NCBI RefSeq assembly: GCF_013185185.1
Contig: NZ_JAAZWE010000001.1
Span: 868,001-932,000 of the forward strand
Reading direction: 5' to 3'
DNA length: 64,000 bases
DNA from: Saccharibacillus endophyticus
Lineage (GTDB): Bacteria > Bacillota > Bacilli > Paenibacillales > Paenibacillaceae
The notes beneath the pieces were generated by a model. The model had not been told where the DNA came from, did not search any database, and saw nothing but the letters and a program-made list of their open reading frames with translations. A program made the translations under genes and the position numbers. Shown piece after piece: positions 32,206-41,548 of this stretch. How positions within the stretch are numbered: position 1 is the stretch's first letter; every line of letters begins with the position of its first letter.

Positions 32206-33432
32206 CTAAGCAGAAGGGTTATCGATTGATTCCTCTGTCGATAAGCGTATCTTTTTCTTAAACGGCGGAAGTTCCAAATTCGTTCCGGCTCTCCACAACC
32301 ATTCGAACGGTCCGTAGAGGAAACGGCGGAGCCAATAATGACTGACGATCATCTGCAAAGCGAAGAAGGCGATCCCGATCGGTACCACGGCCGCCATAGG
32401 TAGGCTTCCGATCACGCCGAGCGAAGCAAAGATTCCTTCGCCGGATGCCTTGAACAAAGTAACAAATACGAGCGATTGCATCAGATAATTCGTAAACGCC
32501 ATTCGCCCTACGGCCCGGAACGGCTCCAGCAATCGCGCGGTACGCGAGCCTTCGCTTCCGGCCAATCCGATGATCAACAGCACGGCACCGATCGTCACGG
32601 CAAAGCAAGCCGCCGGATGCAGCGTCGTGATCCAGTTATTGTTCCACTCGCTGCTGTACAAATACTTGCCTGTCCAGCCAAGCAGCAGAAGCAGCGCACC
32701 CAGCGAAGAAGCCAAGATCGGATGCTTCGGCAGCCGGGTGAACAGCCCGCTGCGGTACGCGTACATACCGAACAAGAAGAAGGTCAAATGCTCGACCGCC
32801 AATACCAACTCGCCGAAGCCGGTAGACAAGTAGCGGCTGGAGAAAAAGGCTTCCTGGTTCGGAATCAGCGCAACACCGCTGTAGAGCAAGGAAGCTGGCG
32901 ATACCGTCTGAAGCGCGGAAGAAAGTCCTTCTCCCATGACCGTTTGAATTTCATACGCCGTAACCAGGAACAAGACAATCCCCGACAGCAGCAAAACAGG
33001 TTTCGGCATCCACAGGAACAGCATCAGCATAAAGCCGTCCAGCGCGTACATAAACAGAATATCGCCGTTCCAGACCGCAAATACATGCAGCGATCCGAAT
33101 AGCAATAGCATCAGCATTCGGCGCAGCAGCATCGGATACGGTCTCCGGCCTTTGCGGACGGCCGCGTCGAAGATCAGCATCATGCTGATTCCGAACATAA
33201 ACGAAAACAGCGGACGGGCACTGTTACCAAATAACACGTCAATCGCTTTCCACAAAAAATTGCCGATGATATCGCCCTCATCAAGCGAAGCACCGGTCAA
33301 ATGAGAGAGATTGCACATAAATATAGCAAACAAAGCGATGCCGCGAAGCTGATCAAGTACATTAATGCGTCCATTCGGCGTACCTGCTGCCGCTTTCAAA
33401 TGAAGATCGGATGCCGCCTCGGGCGTCGTCAT
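32206..33432 (-). CDS. DUF418 (YeiB-like) membrane protein
   Basis: About 408 residues with roughly ten membrane segments. The family opening RINVLDQLRGIALFAIFMCN and the later FEWLWRAGTNLELPPFKKK region near the C-terminus are characteristic of DUF418 proteins, which resemble acyltransferase-type membrane proteins but have no established function. The start is uncertain: the frame is open to 33579, the ATG at 33432 gives a normal N-terminus but has a weak ribosome site (GAAAGG), and an ATG at 33504 is possible. Confidence 0.85.
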   Translation of the reverse strand: MTTPEAASDLHLKAAAGTPNGRINVLDQLRGIALFAIFMCNLSHLTGASLDEGDIIGNFLWKAIDVLFGNSARPLFSFMFGISMMLIFDAAVRKGRRPYPMLLRRMLMLLLFGSLHVFAVWNGDILFMYALDGFMLMLFLWMPKPVLLLSGIVLFLVTAYEIQTVMGEGLSSALQTVSPASLLYSGVALIPNQEAFFSSRYLSTGFGELVLAVEHLTFFLFGMYAYRSGLFTRLPKHPILASSLGALLLLLGWTGKYLYSSEWNNNWITTLHPAACFAVTIGAVLLIIGLAGSEGSRTARLLEPFRAVGRMAFTNYLMQSLVFVTLFKASGEGIFASLGVIGSLPMAAVVPIGIAFFALQMIVSHYWLRRFLYGPFEWLWRAGTNLELPPFKKKIRLSTEESIDNPSA

Positions 33433-33599
33433 GGGAAGATCAAACCTTTCTCTGTCAAAGACCGCCGAGCGGCCAATGGGTGATGTAGAATTACCTTTTC
33501 CCATTGTAGAGTCGGCAAGCCGGCGACTCCTCCTTCGAAAAATACAATTGAATGACAAGTTTGTTACGCCTTCAGGCATGTCTGTCCATTTGCCGATCG

Positions 33600-34022
33600 T
33601 TATTTATCTACCAACGCCGACAGTTCTCCGCTGAATACCTTTTCGTTTTTTCCGTTATACGTAGATAAAAGAACCGTAACGATTCCGCTGCGCCGCTTCT
33701 CTTTAAGATCAATAACTTCCGCTTCCACGCGCAGCTCGTCATCCGGGTAAACGGGTTTGATAAAACGAATATCATTCATCGACGTGCCCGCTACGACCTC
33801 TTCCCCGTACGCTCCCGTCTCGACCCACAACTTGAACGATACCGCCATGGTCTGGATGCCGGAAGCGATAATGCCGCGGAAGCGTCCAGCTGCGGCCTTT
33901 TCCTCATCCAGATGCATGTATTGCGGGTCGTACGCAGAAGCGAATTCAATGATGCTTTCTTTACTTAACGTGATTGAGGCCGTTTTAAAAACATGTCCGA
34001 GCGTAAATTCTTCAAATTTCAT
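33600..34022 (-). CDS. MaoC-like (R)-specific enoyl-CoA hydratase
   Basis: A 140-residue hot-dog fold protein. The MaoC core is visible: ITLSKESIIEFASAYDPQY followed by HLDEEKAAAGRFRGIIASG, where the Asp (YDPQ) and His (MHLD) are the usual catalytic pair. It ends with a beta-rich segment (RFIKPVYPDDELRVEAEVID). Members hydrate (R)-3-hydroxyacyl-CoA or related thioesters. It is located downstream of the aldehyde dehydrogenase gene but separated by that gene's terminator, so it probably has its own promoter. GGAGG lies before the start. Confidence 0.9.
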   Translation of the reverse strand: MKFEEFTLGHVFKTASITLSKESIIEFASAYDPQYMHLDEEKAAAGRFRGIIASGIQTMAVSFKLWVETGAYGEEVVAGTSMNDIRFIKPVYPDDELRVEAEVIDLKEKRRSGIVTVLLSTYNGKNEKVFSGELSALVDK

Positions 34023-34077
34023 AACAAGCTACCTCCGAGTCGATGGATTTCGTTAAAGATACAAAGTGAAGCAACGG

Positions 34078-34106
34078 AAAAAAAGCCGTTCCGCAGGGAA
34101 ACGGCC
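34078..34106 (-). terminator. Terminator of the aldehyde dehydrogenase gene
   Basis: GCCGTTTCCC pairs with GCGGAACGGC on the minus strand, followed by a long T-run (A-run at 34078-34084). It is about 95 bp past the stop codon. Confidence 0.75.
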
Positions 34107-34199
34107 ATGGCTTGATCTTTGCGTCTGCCGATGTCGCCGTATATGTATTATCATACGCGCGAAAACGCCAAGCAAACAACCCTAACGTTCATTGCCTTT

Positions 34200-35630
34200 T
34201 TACAAGCCCAACGAAATATACTTCACTTCCAAATACTCTTCGATCCCGTAACGCCCGCCTTCGCGTCCTACGCCGCTTTCCTTGAAGCCCCCGAACGGAG
34301 CTTGAGCCGTGGACGGCAGCGGATCGTTCAAGCCGATGATTCCGAATTCAAGCCGCTCGGCAATCTGTACGGCTTCGCTGATCTGTTCGGTAAATACATA
34401 AGCGGCCAGACCGTAGGGGCTGCCGTTCGCCCGTTCGATTGCTTCATCGATCGTACGGAACGTCGTTACGGGAGCAAGCGGGCCGAAAGTCTCTTCGCTC
34501 ATGCAGACCATATCGTCCGTTACATCGGCAAGCAGCGTGGGCTGCACGAAGTGACCGTTGCCCAAATCAGTGACGCGTTCGCCTCCGACAAGCACGCGAG
34601 CTCCTTTGGAACGGGCATCTTCGATCTGTGCCAGCACTTTATCCACCGCCGCGGCATTGATCAATGGGCCGATATCCGTTTCTTCATCCAATCCGTTACC
34701 GACTTTAAGCTCCGCTACTTTGTCCGCGGCAAGCTGAACGAATCGATCCGCTACGCTCTCATGCACGTAGATCCGATTCGTACAGACGCAGGTCTGCCCG
34801 CCGTTGCGGAATTTGGAAGCGATCATGCCGTCTACGGCTTTGCGCAGGTCGGCATGTTCGGTCACGATAAACGGCGCATGGCCGCCAAGTTCGAGTGATA
34901 GCTTTTTCATGGTGTCGGCGGCGCCTTTCATCAGTTCTTTGCCGATCCGGGTCGACCCGGTAAAAGACAATTTGCGCACGCGCGCGTCCCGCTGCCAAAC
35001 GCCTCCGATTTCGCCGGGAACGCCTGTGACGATATTGATGACTCCTGCCGGAATGCCTGCTTCTTCCGCCAGTTCCGCCAGACGCAAAGCGGTAAACGGC
35101 GTTTCTTCCGACGGCTTGATCACGACCGTGCAGCCCGCCGCCAAAGCGGGGGCTGCTTTGCGAGTGATCATCGAAGCCGGAAAATTCCACGGTGTGATGA
35201 GGGCGGCTACCCCGACGGGCTGCTTGGTTACCCAGATTCGTTTGTTTGCCGAAGAGGCTGGGATCGTTTCTCCGTACACCCGCTTGCCTTCTTCGGCATA
35301 CCATTGGATAAAGCTGTTGGCATAATCGATCTCGCCTGCGGCTTCTTGCAGCGGTTTGCCTTGCTCCAGCGTCATGATCTCGGCAAGTTCTTCCCGATGC
35401 TCCGCGATCAACGCGTGCCACTTGAGCAGCAGTGTGCTGCGTTCGTTTGCAGGTAGAGCCGACCATTTCGAAAAAGCTTGATATGCCGCATCGACCGCTG
35501 CTTGCGCATCCGCTTCCGTGGCTTGGGCGATATGCCCGATCCGCTCTCCGTTCGCGGGATTGCGTACTTCCATATGTTCGTTCGTGTCTCTCCACGAGCT
35601 TCCGATCCGTAACTTTCCTTGCTTATTCAC
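34200..35630 (-). CDS. gabD: NAD(P)-dependent succinate-semialdehyde dehydrogenase
   Basis: A 476-residue aldehyde dehydrogenase. The coenzyme-binding FTGSTRIGK, the general base Glu247 (LELGGHAPF) and catalytic Cys281 (NGGQTCVCTNR) are present, and the length and the C-terminal FGGFKESGVGREGGRYG match GabD-type enzymes. It oxidises succinate semialdehyde to succinate in GABA or related degradation. No GABA transaminase is nearby, so the physiological substrate may differ. A GGGACGG-like site precedes the ATG. The position of the neighbouring regulator suggests it is its own unit, with a terminator. Confidence 0.93.
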   Translation of the reverse strand: MNKQGKLRIGSSWRDTNEHMEVRNPANGERIGHIAQATEADAQAAVDAAYQAFSKWSALPANERSTLLLKWHALIAEHREELAEIMTLEQGKPLQEAAGEIDYANSFIQWYAEEGKRVYGETIPASSANKRIWVTKQPVGVAALITPWNFPASMITRKAAPALAAGCTVVIKPSEETPFTALRLAELAEEAGIPAGVINIVTGVPGEIGGVWQRDARVRKLSFTGSTRIGKELMKGAADTMKKLSLELGGHAPFIVTEHADLRKAVDGMIASKFRNGGQTCVCTNRIYVHESVADRFVQLAADKVAELKVGNGLDEETDIGPLINAAAVDKVLAQIEDARSKGARVLVGGERVTDLGNGHFVQPTLLADVTDDMVCMSEETFGPLAPVTTFRTIDEAIERANGSPYGLAAYVFTEQISEAVQIAERLEFGIIGLNDPLPSTAQAPFGGFKESGVGREGGRYGIEEYLEVKYISLGL

Positions 35631-35800
35631 TGGGCATCCGTCCCTTCGTCGGTACTGAAAAGCTTGCTGAAAATAGGCTGACGCAAGCGGGCTCCGGCAG
35701 GTGTCTGCCGAACCCTTTCTTTATTAGTATACCCCAACGAAGTAACAGACCCACCCGCGGATCAAAAGCGATCGGCTTTTTCGGAACTCGCGCACGTCGA

Positions 35801-36973
35801 TCAAACGCCGCGCCGGGTCGGTATGCGCACTTGGCTTGCGTCCGACGCCTCCGGCGCTTCGAAAGACAAGTCCACTTCCAACTCCGAAGCGGAATCCGTG
35901 CGCACCACCGACCAGACGGTATCCGCGTCCAACAGTTCTTCCAAATGCAACACGCCTCGCAGTTCGGGCCGGGCAAGCAGCGTTTCGGCAGTATAAGCAG
36001 CAACGCGTGCGGTCATATCCGACTGGCGGATCCCGCGAATCGTGCATCCGGATGCAGCAGAACGGCCGTTACTGCGACCGTAGGCAACGACACGAACCGC
36101 AAACTGCTCGCTGCCCGCATGTAACGCTCCAGCGAGTTTGACCGATAGAGCGCGCATCGGCGGCCAACGCAGCAGCCGGAAGACTCCCAAACGACGCAAT
36201 CCGGCAGCCGCCCGAGCAATACCGTTCACATCAAAACCAAGCCGCGTCGATACATCGGATACGCCGAGCGTGCCGGGCAAAGTTCGCTGATCCGAAAACG
36301 GAAAACGATAAACCCGTTTCCGGCCAAGTTTACCGCCGAATTCAGCTGTAATCCCGTTGGTCATCGAACGGACTTTGCGCAGCCGATCCGCTTCCGCGAC
36401 TTCGAAATCCGCTCCCATGGAATCAATGGTCCATTCTATAGCGGCTTTGCCATGATGTTCGCCAAGACCCAACATCAACGAAATCTCGATTCGATCCGTA
36501 TCATCCAATGCGGCGGCCGCTTTGGCGGCAAGAAGATTGGTCAACCCCGGTGCCAGCCCTACGCTGAGGACCGCAGCAGCTTTAGGCGAAGGAATGCTTA
36601 GTCTGCCGGCTTTCAGCAGAAAATCGACTTTTGCCGTTATATCCATGTAATGCGTGCCTTCTTCCAGACACTGCTCAACAAGACCGGGTTCATCCTGATC
36701 GAGACACATCACGATCAAAGCGATGGAGGACAGATCCTTTTTGGGGGCATCCGAGCCTACAGCCCATTGCATAGGCTTGACGAGGCCACCCGTTTCTTTT
36801 GAAAAGCGCTGCGCGGACTCAAGGCTGCGCCCAGCCGCATATACATGTCCGGGGAATCGTTTTGCCAGCTGCAGGGATAGGGTCCGCCCTACGCTTCCGT
36901 ATCCGCCGATGATTACAATATCCGTTTTCCCAGGCGATAAAGCTGCGCTATAGGATCGTTGAATATGATTCAT
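35801..36973 (-). CDS. Saccharopine dehydrogenase family protein
   Basis: 390 residues. A Rossmann fold begins near residue 18 (DIVIIGGYGSVGRTLSLQLA), followed by the family pattern MCLDQDEPGLVEQCLEEGTH and YMDITAKVDFLL, then AAAVLSVGLAPGLTNLLA. This is the saccharopine dehydrogenase/homospermidine synthase-like NAD(P) domain; the substrate is unknown. The start is the ATG at 36973 behind AAGGAGGAG; the open frame extending to 37135 is an artefact overlapping the methyltransferase. Stop and start overlap by 4 bp with that gene, so they are coupled. The actual reaction cannot be inferred. Confidence 0.9.
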   Translation of the reverse strand: MNHIQRSYSAALSPGKTDIVIIGGYGSVGRTLSLQLAKRFPGHVYAAGRSLESAQRFSKETGGLVKPMQWAVGSDAPKKDLSSIALIVMCLDQDEPGLVEQCLEEGTHYMDITAKVDFLLKAGRLSIPSPKAAAVLSVGLAPGLTNLLAAKAAAALDDTDRIEISLMLGLGEHHGKAAIEWTIDSMGADFEVAEADRLRKVRSMTNGITAEFGGKLGRKRVYRFPFSDQRTLPGTLGVSDVSTRLGFDVNGIARAAAGLRRLGVFRLLRWPPMRALSVKLAGALHAGSEQFAVRVVAYGRSNGRSAASGCTIRGIRQSDMTARVAAYTAETLLARPELRGVLHLEELLDADTVWSVVRTDSASELEVDLSFEAPEASDASQVRIPTRRGV

Positions 36974-37761
36974 GCTTCTCTCTCCTCCTTTTTGAACGCC
37001 AACCAACCGTCTATCAAAAACGCCCCGAAATATCGCTCCGCATGGCGGAATCCGCATTCTTCCAATAGCTGCTCGACTACCGAAGACGGAATCGGGTCGG
37101 ATTGGGGTCCGAGCGAAGTCGCAAAGCGAAGCCAATCTTCTTCCGTAATTCCCTGGCTCAGCATATGGGTCCGCCAGGCCTCCATCACGATCGGATAAGC
37201 GGTAGAGTCAAAATCGGCATTCAACGAGGCAAACAGCAGCGGCGCGCCCGGCTTCAACCGATCGGCGATGGCTTGCAGATGCTGCTTTTTCGCTTCGATT
37301 CCGCGCACGAAATGTATGACAAGCATACAAGCTGCCGCATCGTACTCCCGCGTATCGAGTGATAAGAATTCGTCTCCAGCAAGTTCAGAGCGCTCTTCGC
37401 TCCGTTCTTTCAACTCGCCAAGCACCAGTTGAGTGCGCGCAGCGATCCGACTTGCCTCAATTCGCCGACGCGCTCGCTCCAGCATGACCGGAGAAGGGTC
37501 GACTCCCGTGAACGTCCACTGGGGTTCCGCAGCTCCGAATGTCTCCAACTCCTGACCGCCGCCCGCACCTGCGATCAGCAGATGAGCGTCATAACCTTTC
37601 CCCTGATGTGTTGGATCAAGAGCAGCTCCAAGCAGTTTGACGCCCATTTCGTATAAATTCGCATATCCGGGAATTTTAGCGGCAATCGTCTCCGGATACT
37701 GCGAAGCATGAGGATGATTCCATTTCATGTTCACTCCGGCTTGCTGTTCGTTTATCGTCAT
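36970..37761 (-). CDS. Class I SAM-dependent methyltransferase
   Basis: A 263-residue methyltransferase. The SAM-binding motif I appears as LLIAGAGGGQELETFG, motif II-like FTGVDPSPVMLERARRR, and later CMLVIHFVRG. It belongs to the broad type-11/12 group acting on small molecules. It is upstream of and overlapping the saccharopine-dehydrogenase-like gene, so both probably act on one metabolite. The divergent LuxR-type gene, 243 bp away, may regulate the pair. The start ATG follows GGAGGAAG. No specific substrate is indicated. Confidence 0.9.
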   Translation of the reverse strand: MTINEQQAGVNMKWNHPHASQYPETIAAKIPGYANLYEMGVKLLGAALDPTHQGKGYDAHLLIAGAGGGQELETFGAAEPQWTFTGVDPSPVMLERARRRIEASRIAARTQLVLGELKERSEERSELAGDEFLSLDTREYDAAACMLVIHFVRGIEAKKQHLQAIADRLKPGAPLLFASLNADFDSTAYPIVMEAWRTHMLSQGITEEDWLRFATSLGPQSDPIPSSVVEQLLEECGFRHAERYFGAFLIDGWLAFKKEEREA

Positions 37762-38004
37762 CTTGCTTCCTCCTTCAAGCCCGTTTAAGGCTCCCTCTCT
37801 TTGTCGGGCTTCCGATCCTGATCGTATTCCGATCGATTTCGTCTCATGCCGTCTCGCTTATCCAAAGCTGCAAGCAGCAGCATTGAAAAACCCCATCGGA
37901 ATAACGGATAATGAAGGTAGCAGCTCCGAACTCTTTTCTATTATTTCGAAAGTCGGATGCGATGCCCATCCCAGAAATCAGGGGGAATTGCAAGGAGGAA
38001 GGGT

Positions 38005-39093
38005 ATGGAACAGCAAATCAGCCGCTTATCGGGCAAACTGCACCGGGTTGCGGACAAATTGCCCTCCCCGCGCGCTTATCGCAGCGCTTGCCTGTCCCTT
38101 TTGGTCGGAGCCGTGCCGTTTGACGGCGCTTGCTTTACCGGAATAGACGGGCATACCGGATTGAGTACCGGTTCAGTTACCGACGACGTCGTCGAGGCGA
38201 TTCATCCTCGCCTGTTCGACTACGAATATCGCGGCGAAGACGTCAATCGCTACGATGCTTTATCCAAGGCGGAAGTACCCGCCGCTTCACTCGTTCTGGC
38301 TTGCGGCGGACAGCCCGAGATCAGTACGCGTTACCGCGAGATCTTGTTCCCGGCCGGATTCGGGGATGAACTGCGCGCCGTTCTGACCGCACGCGGTCGG
38401 CGCTGCGGACATCTGTCGCTGCTCCGCAAAGAAAATCGTCCTCCCTTCACGGAGGACGATGTGCGCCTCGTGGCGGCGCTGCTGCCGCAAATGGCGGCTT
38501 ATCTGCGGCAATCCTCGTTTTCCGAAGAAGACACGGAAAACGAGTCCGGGCAGCCGCTTCCCCTTCCGCACGAATCCGGCGTCTTCGTGCTGGCGGACGA
38601 TCTGCGGCTGCTGGCCGCGAATCCCTCGGCCGAAGACTGGCTCGCCGTGCTGCGCGGCGCCGAGCAGATCGGACCGGACGTCACGCCGCGTCCGGTCCGC
38701 GCGGTTTGTACCCGCGCCCTATCGCCGTCTGCGCAGGACGGCGATCACGCCGCAGGTGCCGCACGGGTCTGCGTTCCCGTGCCCGGCGGCGTCTACGTCG
38801 GCATCCGCGCCAGCCGGATGCAAAGCACGGACGGCGAAGTCCAGCTCGCCGTCACCGTCGAGCGCGCCAGGCCCGTCGACATTTTGCCGGTCCTGGCCGA
38901 AAGCTTCGGCCTGACCGAGCGCGAACGCGAAGTCGTGGACCGCATCGTTCAAGGTCTCTCCGGTAAAGAAGCCGCGCTGTCGCTGCATATGTCGGAGTAT
39001 ACGCTTCAAGATCACTTGAAGTCCGTATTCCGCAAAACGGGAACCAAAAGCCGACGAGAGCTGGTCTGGCGGTTATATTCGCGGTTCAGCTGA
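38005..39093 (+). CDS. LuxR-type transcriptional regulator
   Basis: A 362-residue regulator. A long N-terminal sensor region, GAF-like in layout (LLVGAVPFDGACFTGIDG, LRKENRPPFTEDDVRLVAAL), is followed by a C-terminal LuxR HTH (FGLTEREREVVDRIVQGLSG, then LSLHMSEYTLQDHLKSVFRK). No receiver domain is present, so it probably binds a small molecule. The start is the ATG at 38005, seven bases after GGAGG; the frame to 37957 lacks a ribosome site. It is divergent from the methyltransferase/saccharopine-dehydrogenase-like operon, its most likely target. The coding sequence becomes more G/C-rich towards the 3' end. Confidence 0.9.
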   Translation: MEQQISRLSGKLHRVADKLPSPRAYRSACLSLLVGAVPFDGACFTGIDGHTGLSTGSVTDDVVEAIHPRLFDYEYRGEDVNRYDALSKAEVPAASLVLACGGQPEISTRYREILFPAGFGDELRAVLTARGRRCGHLSLLRKENRPPFTEDDVRLVAALLPQMAAYLRQSSFSEEDTENESGQPLPLPHESGVFVLADDLRLLAANPSAEDWLAVLRGAEQIGPDVTPRPVRAVCTRALSPSAQDGDHAAGAARVCVPVPGGVYVGIRASRMQSTDGEVQLAVTVERARPVDILPVLAESFGLTEREREVVDRIVQGLSGKEAALSLHMSEYTLQDHLKSVFRKTGTKSRRELVWRLYSRFS

Positions 39094-39135
39094 ACGCTCG
39101 GACAAGTCGCCGCTTTGCTCGGCGAATGCGCATAA

Positions 39136-39185
39136 CGAAAAGCCCTGCCGTCTCGCAAGATCGCGAAGATAAGCTGGGCTTTTCG
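39136..39185 (+). terminator. Terminator of the LuxR-type gene
   Basis: CGAAAAGCCC pairs perfectly with GGGCTTTTCG around a 30-base interior with its own weak pairing. The following 39186-39352 contains no gene or other clear signal. Confidence 0.6.
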
Positions 39186-39352
39186 CAGTGCGTGTGTTTC
39201 TGTCCATCAACTTCACGGCATCTTTTTATCTTTAGCTTTTCTTCTAGCAGCTTGACCCATCTTAATCAGACAGGCCTAACCTTACATTTAACTTGCTCAA
39301 GGTACTGGCTTCGATTGTTGACTTTTTGAACACATTTTTGCTCATTTTAATC

Positions 39353-40531
39353 TTACCGCAAATACATCGAAGCCAACTCCGCCGACCGGCGATTCGCGGC
39401 TTCGATCTCCGCCCTTCTCGGCATCGGCGCCCATTCCGAAGTATCGTCCAGCCACGTCTCGGGCAGATCTTCCGGGCTTTCCGGTCCCCAACGCGCCAAC
39501 CATTCTTCCGGCAAACGCAAACGGGGATCGGCATCGATCTTTTGCAGCAGCGGATGGCCGCTCATTTCCATCCATAGCAGCGCCCAGGCCCTCGGCACGA
39601 CGCGCCAAATGTCATATCCGCCACCGCCCAGCGCTACCCAGCGTCCGTTGCAATGCGTATGGGCGGCTTCATGCAGCATCTTCGGCATTCGGCGATAAAT
39701 GTCCATGGAGCAATGCACGTGCGCGAGCGGATCAAGGGCATGCGCGTCGCATCCGTGCTGGCTGATAATGATATCCGGTTTCGCTTTGTGCAGCACGTCG
39801 TCCAACACGTTTCCGAAGCACTCCAACCACGAAGCATCTTCCGTATACGGCTCCATCGGCAGATTGACCGTGCAGCCGAATCCTTCGCCTTCGCCGCGCT
39901 GCTCCACCAACCCCGTGCCCGGGAAAAGGTATTTCCCCGTCTCGTGAATCGAGTACGTATAGACGTTCGGATCGCTGTAAAAAGACATCTCTACGCCATC
40001 GCCGTGATGCACGTCCGTATCGACGTACAACACCCGCGCTCCGTATTCTTTTCGAATAAAAGAAATAGCGACGGAAGCGTCATTGTACACGCAAAATCCG
40101 GAACCGCGCTGCGGCATCGCATGATGAAGACCGCCGGCCAGATTAATGGCATGACGCGCATCGCCGTCCATCACCAGCTTCGCCGCGCCGACCGTAGCCG
40201 CCGCGATGATCTCCGCACTCTGATGCATCCCCGGGAAAAACGGCGTATCTTCCGTATCCAAACCGTATTTTTGCGCTTCGCCGATTTTTCGCCCATCCGG
40301 ACGCAGCGCGCTCAATGCTTTGACGCTTTCCACGTATTCCGGCACGTGGACGGCATGCAGCAGCGCTTCGTCCAGATGATTGACGGATACGATTTCGGAC
40401 TTGTTCGGAAAAGCGTTCGCCGATCGCAGCAAATCCCGCGTCAACGTGATCCGGTGTTGATCGAACGGATGATCTTTGTCGAATACGTAATTCAAAAAAT
40501 GCGGGTGAAACATATATACGGCATCCTGCAT
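39353..40531 (-). CDS. acuC: Acetoin utilization protein AcuC (deacetylase)
   Basis: A 392-residue protein of the zinc-dependent histone-deacetylase superfamily. The active site is recognisable in GGLHHAMPQRGSGFCVYND (His-His pair), DTDVHHGDGVEMSFY and ISQHGCDAHALDPLAHVH (Asp and His ligands). In Bacillus subtilis AcuC removes the acetyl group from acetyl-CoA synthetase. The start is the ATG at 40531 with AAAGGAG 7 bp before it; a longer frame to 40711 enters the acuA gene. It is 71 bp downstream of acuA. The target enzyme AcsA is encoded at 49626-51398. Confidence 0.94.
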   Translation of the reverse strand: MQDAVYMFHPHFLNYVFDKDHPFDQHRITLTRDLLRSANAFPNKSEIVSVNHLDEALLHAVHVPEYVESVKALSALRPDGRKIGEAQKYGLDTEDTPFFPGMHQSAEIIAAATVGAAKLVMDGDARHAINLAGGLHHAMPQRGSGFCVYNDASVAISFIRKEYGARVLYVDTDVHHGDGVEMSFYSDPNVYTYSIHETGKYLFPGTGLVEQRGEGEGFGCTVNLPMEPYTEDASWLECFGNVLDDVLHKAKPDIIISQHGCDAHALDPLAHVHCSMDIYRRMPKMLHEAAHTHCNGRWVALGGGGYDIWRVVPRAWALLWMEMSGHPLLQKIDADPRLRLPEEWLARWGPESPEDLPETWLDDTSEWAPMPRRAEIEAANRRSAELASMYLR

Positions 40532-40602
40532 GCTGCGGCTCCTTTCTTCGCGGGAAGTCAAAATGCGCGTCACGCCTGTCGGTTCTTTTCCGCTTCGTTT
40601 GT

Positions 40603-41235
40603 TCAGTACATGAACCGCTGCCGGAAACGCAGTCGGTCGAACGCTTCCGCTGAAGCCTGCGGCACGTTCTTTCCTACGCGAACCATCAAGCAATTGGCAG
40701 GATGGCTGCAAATTTCGGGATCATCCGTAGCGAACCAGACCATATCGACGTTCTTCATCAGGTTTTCCATCATCTTTCGGTAATCCCATACGCTCAAGCC
40801 CGTACTGTCCAGATCCCAGTGCCAATAGTACTCCGTGGTGAATACGATCGCATTGTCGAGCTGTTCGCCGCGGAAAGCGATTTCCAGCAGTTTTTTGCTG
40901 ATTCCCCGGCTCCTGTAATCGTTTGCAACTTCGATCGCGCCCAGCTCGACCAGATCATCCATATTCCCTTCCGACCACAGTTCATATTCATCGGGATAAT
41001 GGAACGTCACGTAGCCGACCACGACATCTTCTTCCAATGCGGCGATGATTCGTCCTTCCGGCAGTTCCGCGATTTCGACAAGCGCTTCATGCTGCTCGCT
41101 CGGGCGGCGAAACGCGTCAAGCTGCGGATGCAGCGTAAGCTTTCGCAATTGCTCGGACGGCATCGGACCTTGAATCACCAGTTTTCTGTCGCCTTCGCCG
41201 ATCGTTTCTTCGTGAAACACTTTGATATGCTCCAT
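40603..41235 (-). CDS. acuA: GNAT acetyltransferase AcuA
   Basis: A 210-residue GNAT-fold protein (acetyl-CoA loop NDYRSRGISKKLLEIAF) with the overall character of Bacillus AcuA, which inactivates acetyl-CoA synthetase by acetylating its active-site lysine. The length and the adjacent acuC gene support the assignment. The acuB gene that lies between them in B. subtilis is missing here. AAAGGAGGCC lies before the ATG. A candidate miniature repeat lies 57 bp upstream of the start codon, so the promoter region may have been changed by insertion. Confidence 0.92.
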   Translation of the reverse strand: MEHIKVFHEETIGEGDRKLVIQGPMPSEQLRKLTLHPQLDAFRRPSEQHEALVEIAELPEGRIIAALEEDVVVGYVTFHYPDEYELWSEGNMDDLVELGAIEVANDYRSRGISKKLLEIAFRGEQLDNAIVFTTEYYWHWDLDSTGLSVWDYRKMMENLMKNVDMVWFATDDPEICSHPANCLMVRVGKNVPQASAEAFDRLRFRQRFMY

Positions 41236-41291
41236 GCGGCCTCCTTTTCCCGAAACGGCATGTATTTGAAAAAGGCGGCCAAAACGACCCT

Positions 41292-41351
41292 GGGCATGCC
41301 TTCAAACTGGGCGACGTCCATCTTTTGTCGCCGAGGTTTGAAGACAAGCCC
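41292..41351. repeat. Small palindromic repeat, copy 2 (related to 30691-30742)
   Basis: GGGCATGCCTTCAAAC at the left and GTTTGAAGACAAGCCC at the right are imperfect inverted arms related to the CTAGGGCGTGTCTTCAAA arms of copy 1. An inner stem GGCGAC (41310-41315)/GTCGCC (41327-41332) is present. It lies in the acuA upstream region. The rest of 41236-41548 holds only the terminator below. Confidence 0.65.
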
Positions 41352-41449
41352 TAACGACGCTTACGCGCGGACGGCCCACTTCTTCTTCGTTTATCATAGC
41401 TGTTTTTCGCGGTGAACACCAATCTTCGGGAAACGACAACAAGCCTATG

Positions 41450-41494
41450 AAAAAGCGGCAGAGTCCGAACAACGAATCTGTTCGGCTCTGCCGC
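41450..41494 (-). terminator. Terminator of the solute-binding protein gene
   Basis: GCGGCAGAG-TCCGAACA pairs with TGTTCGG-CTCTGCCGC; the A-run at the left is a minus-strand T-run. It begins 55 bp after the stop codon. Confidence 0.85.
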
Positions 41495-41548
41495 CAATAT
41501 GGGCTGTCCAACGAAATATCAAACTTCATTCCGCATAGAAAGGTTTGT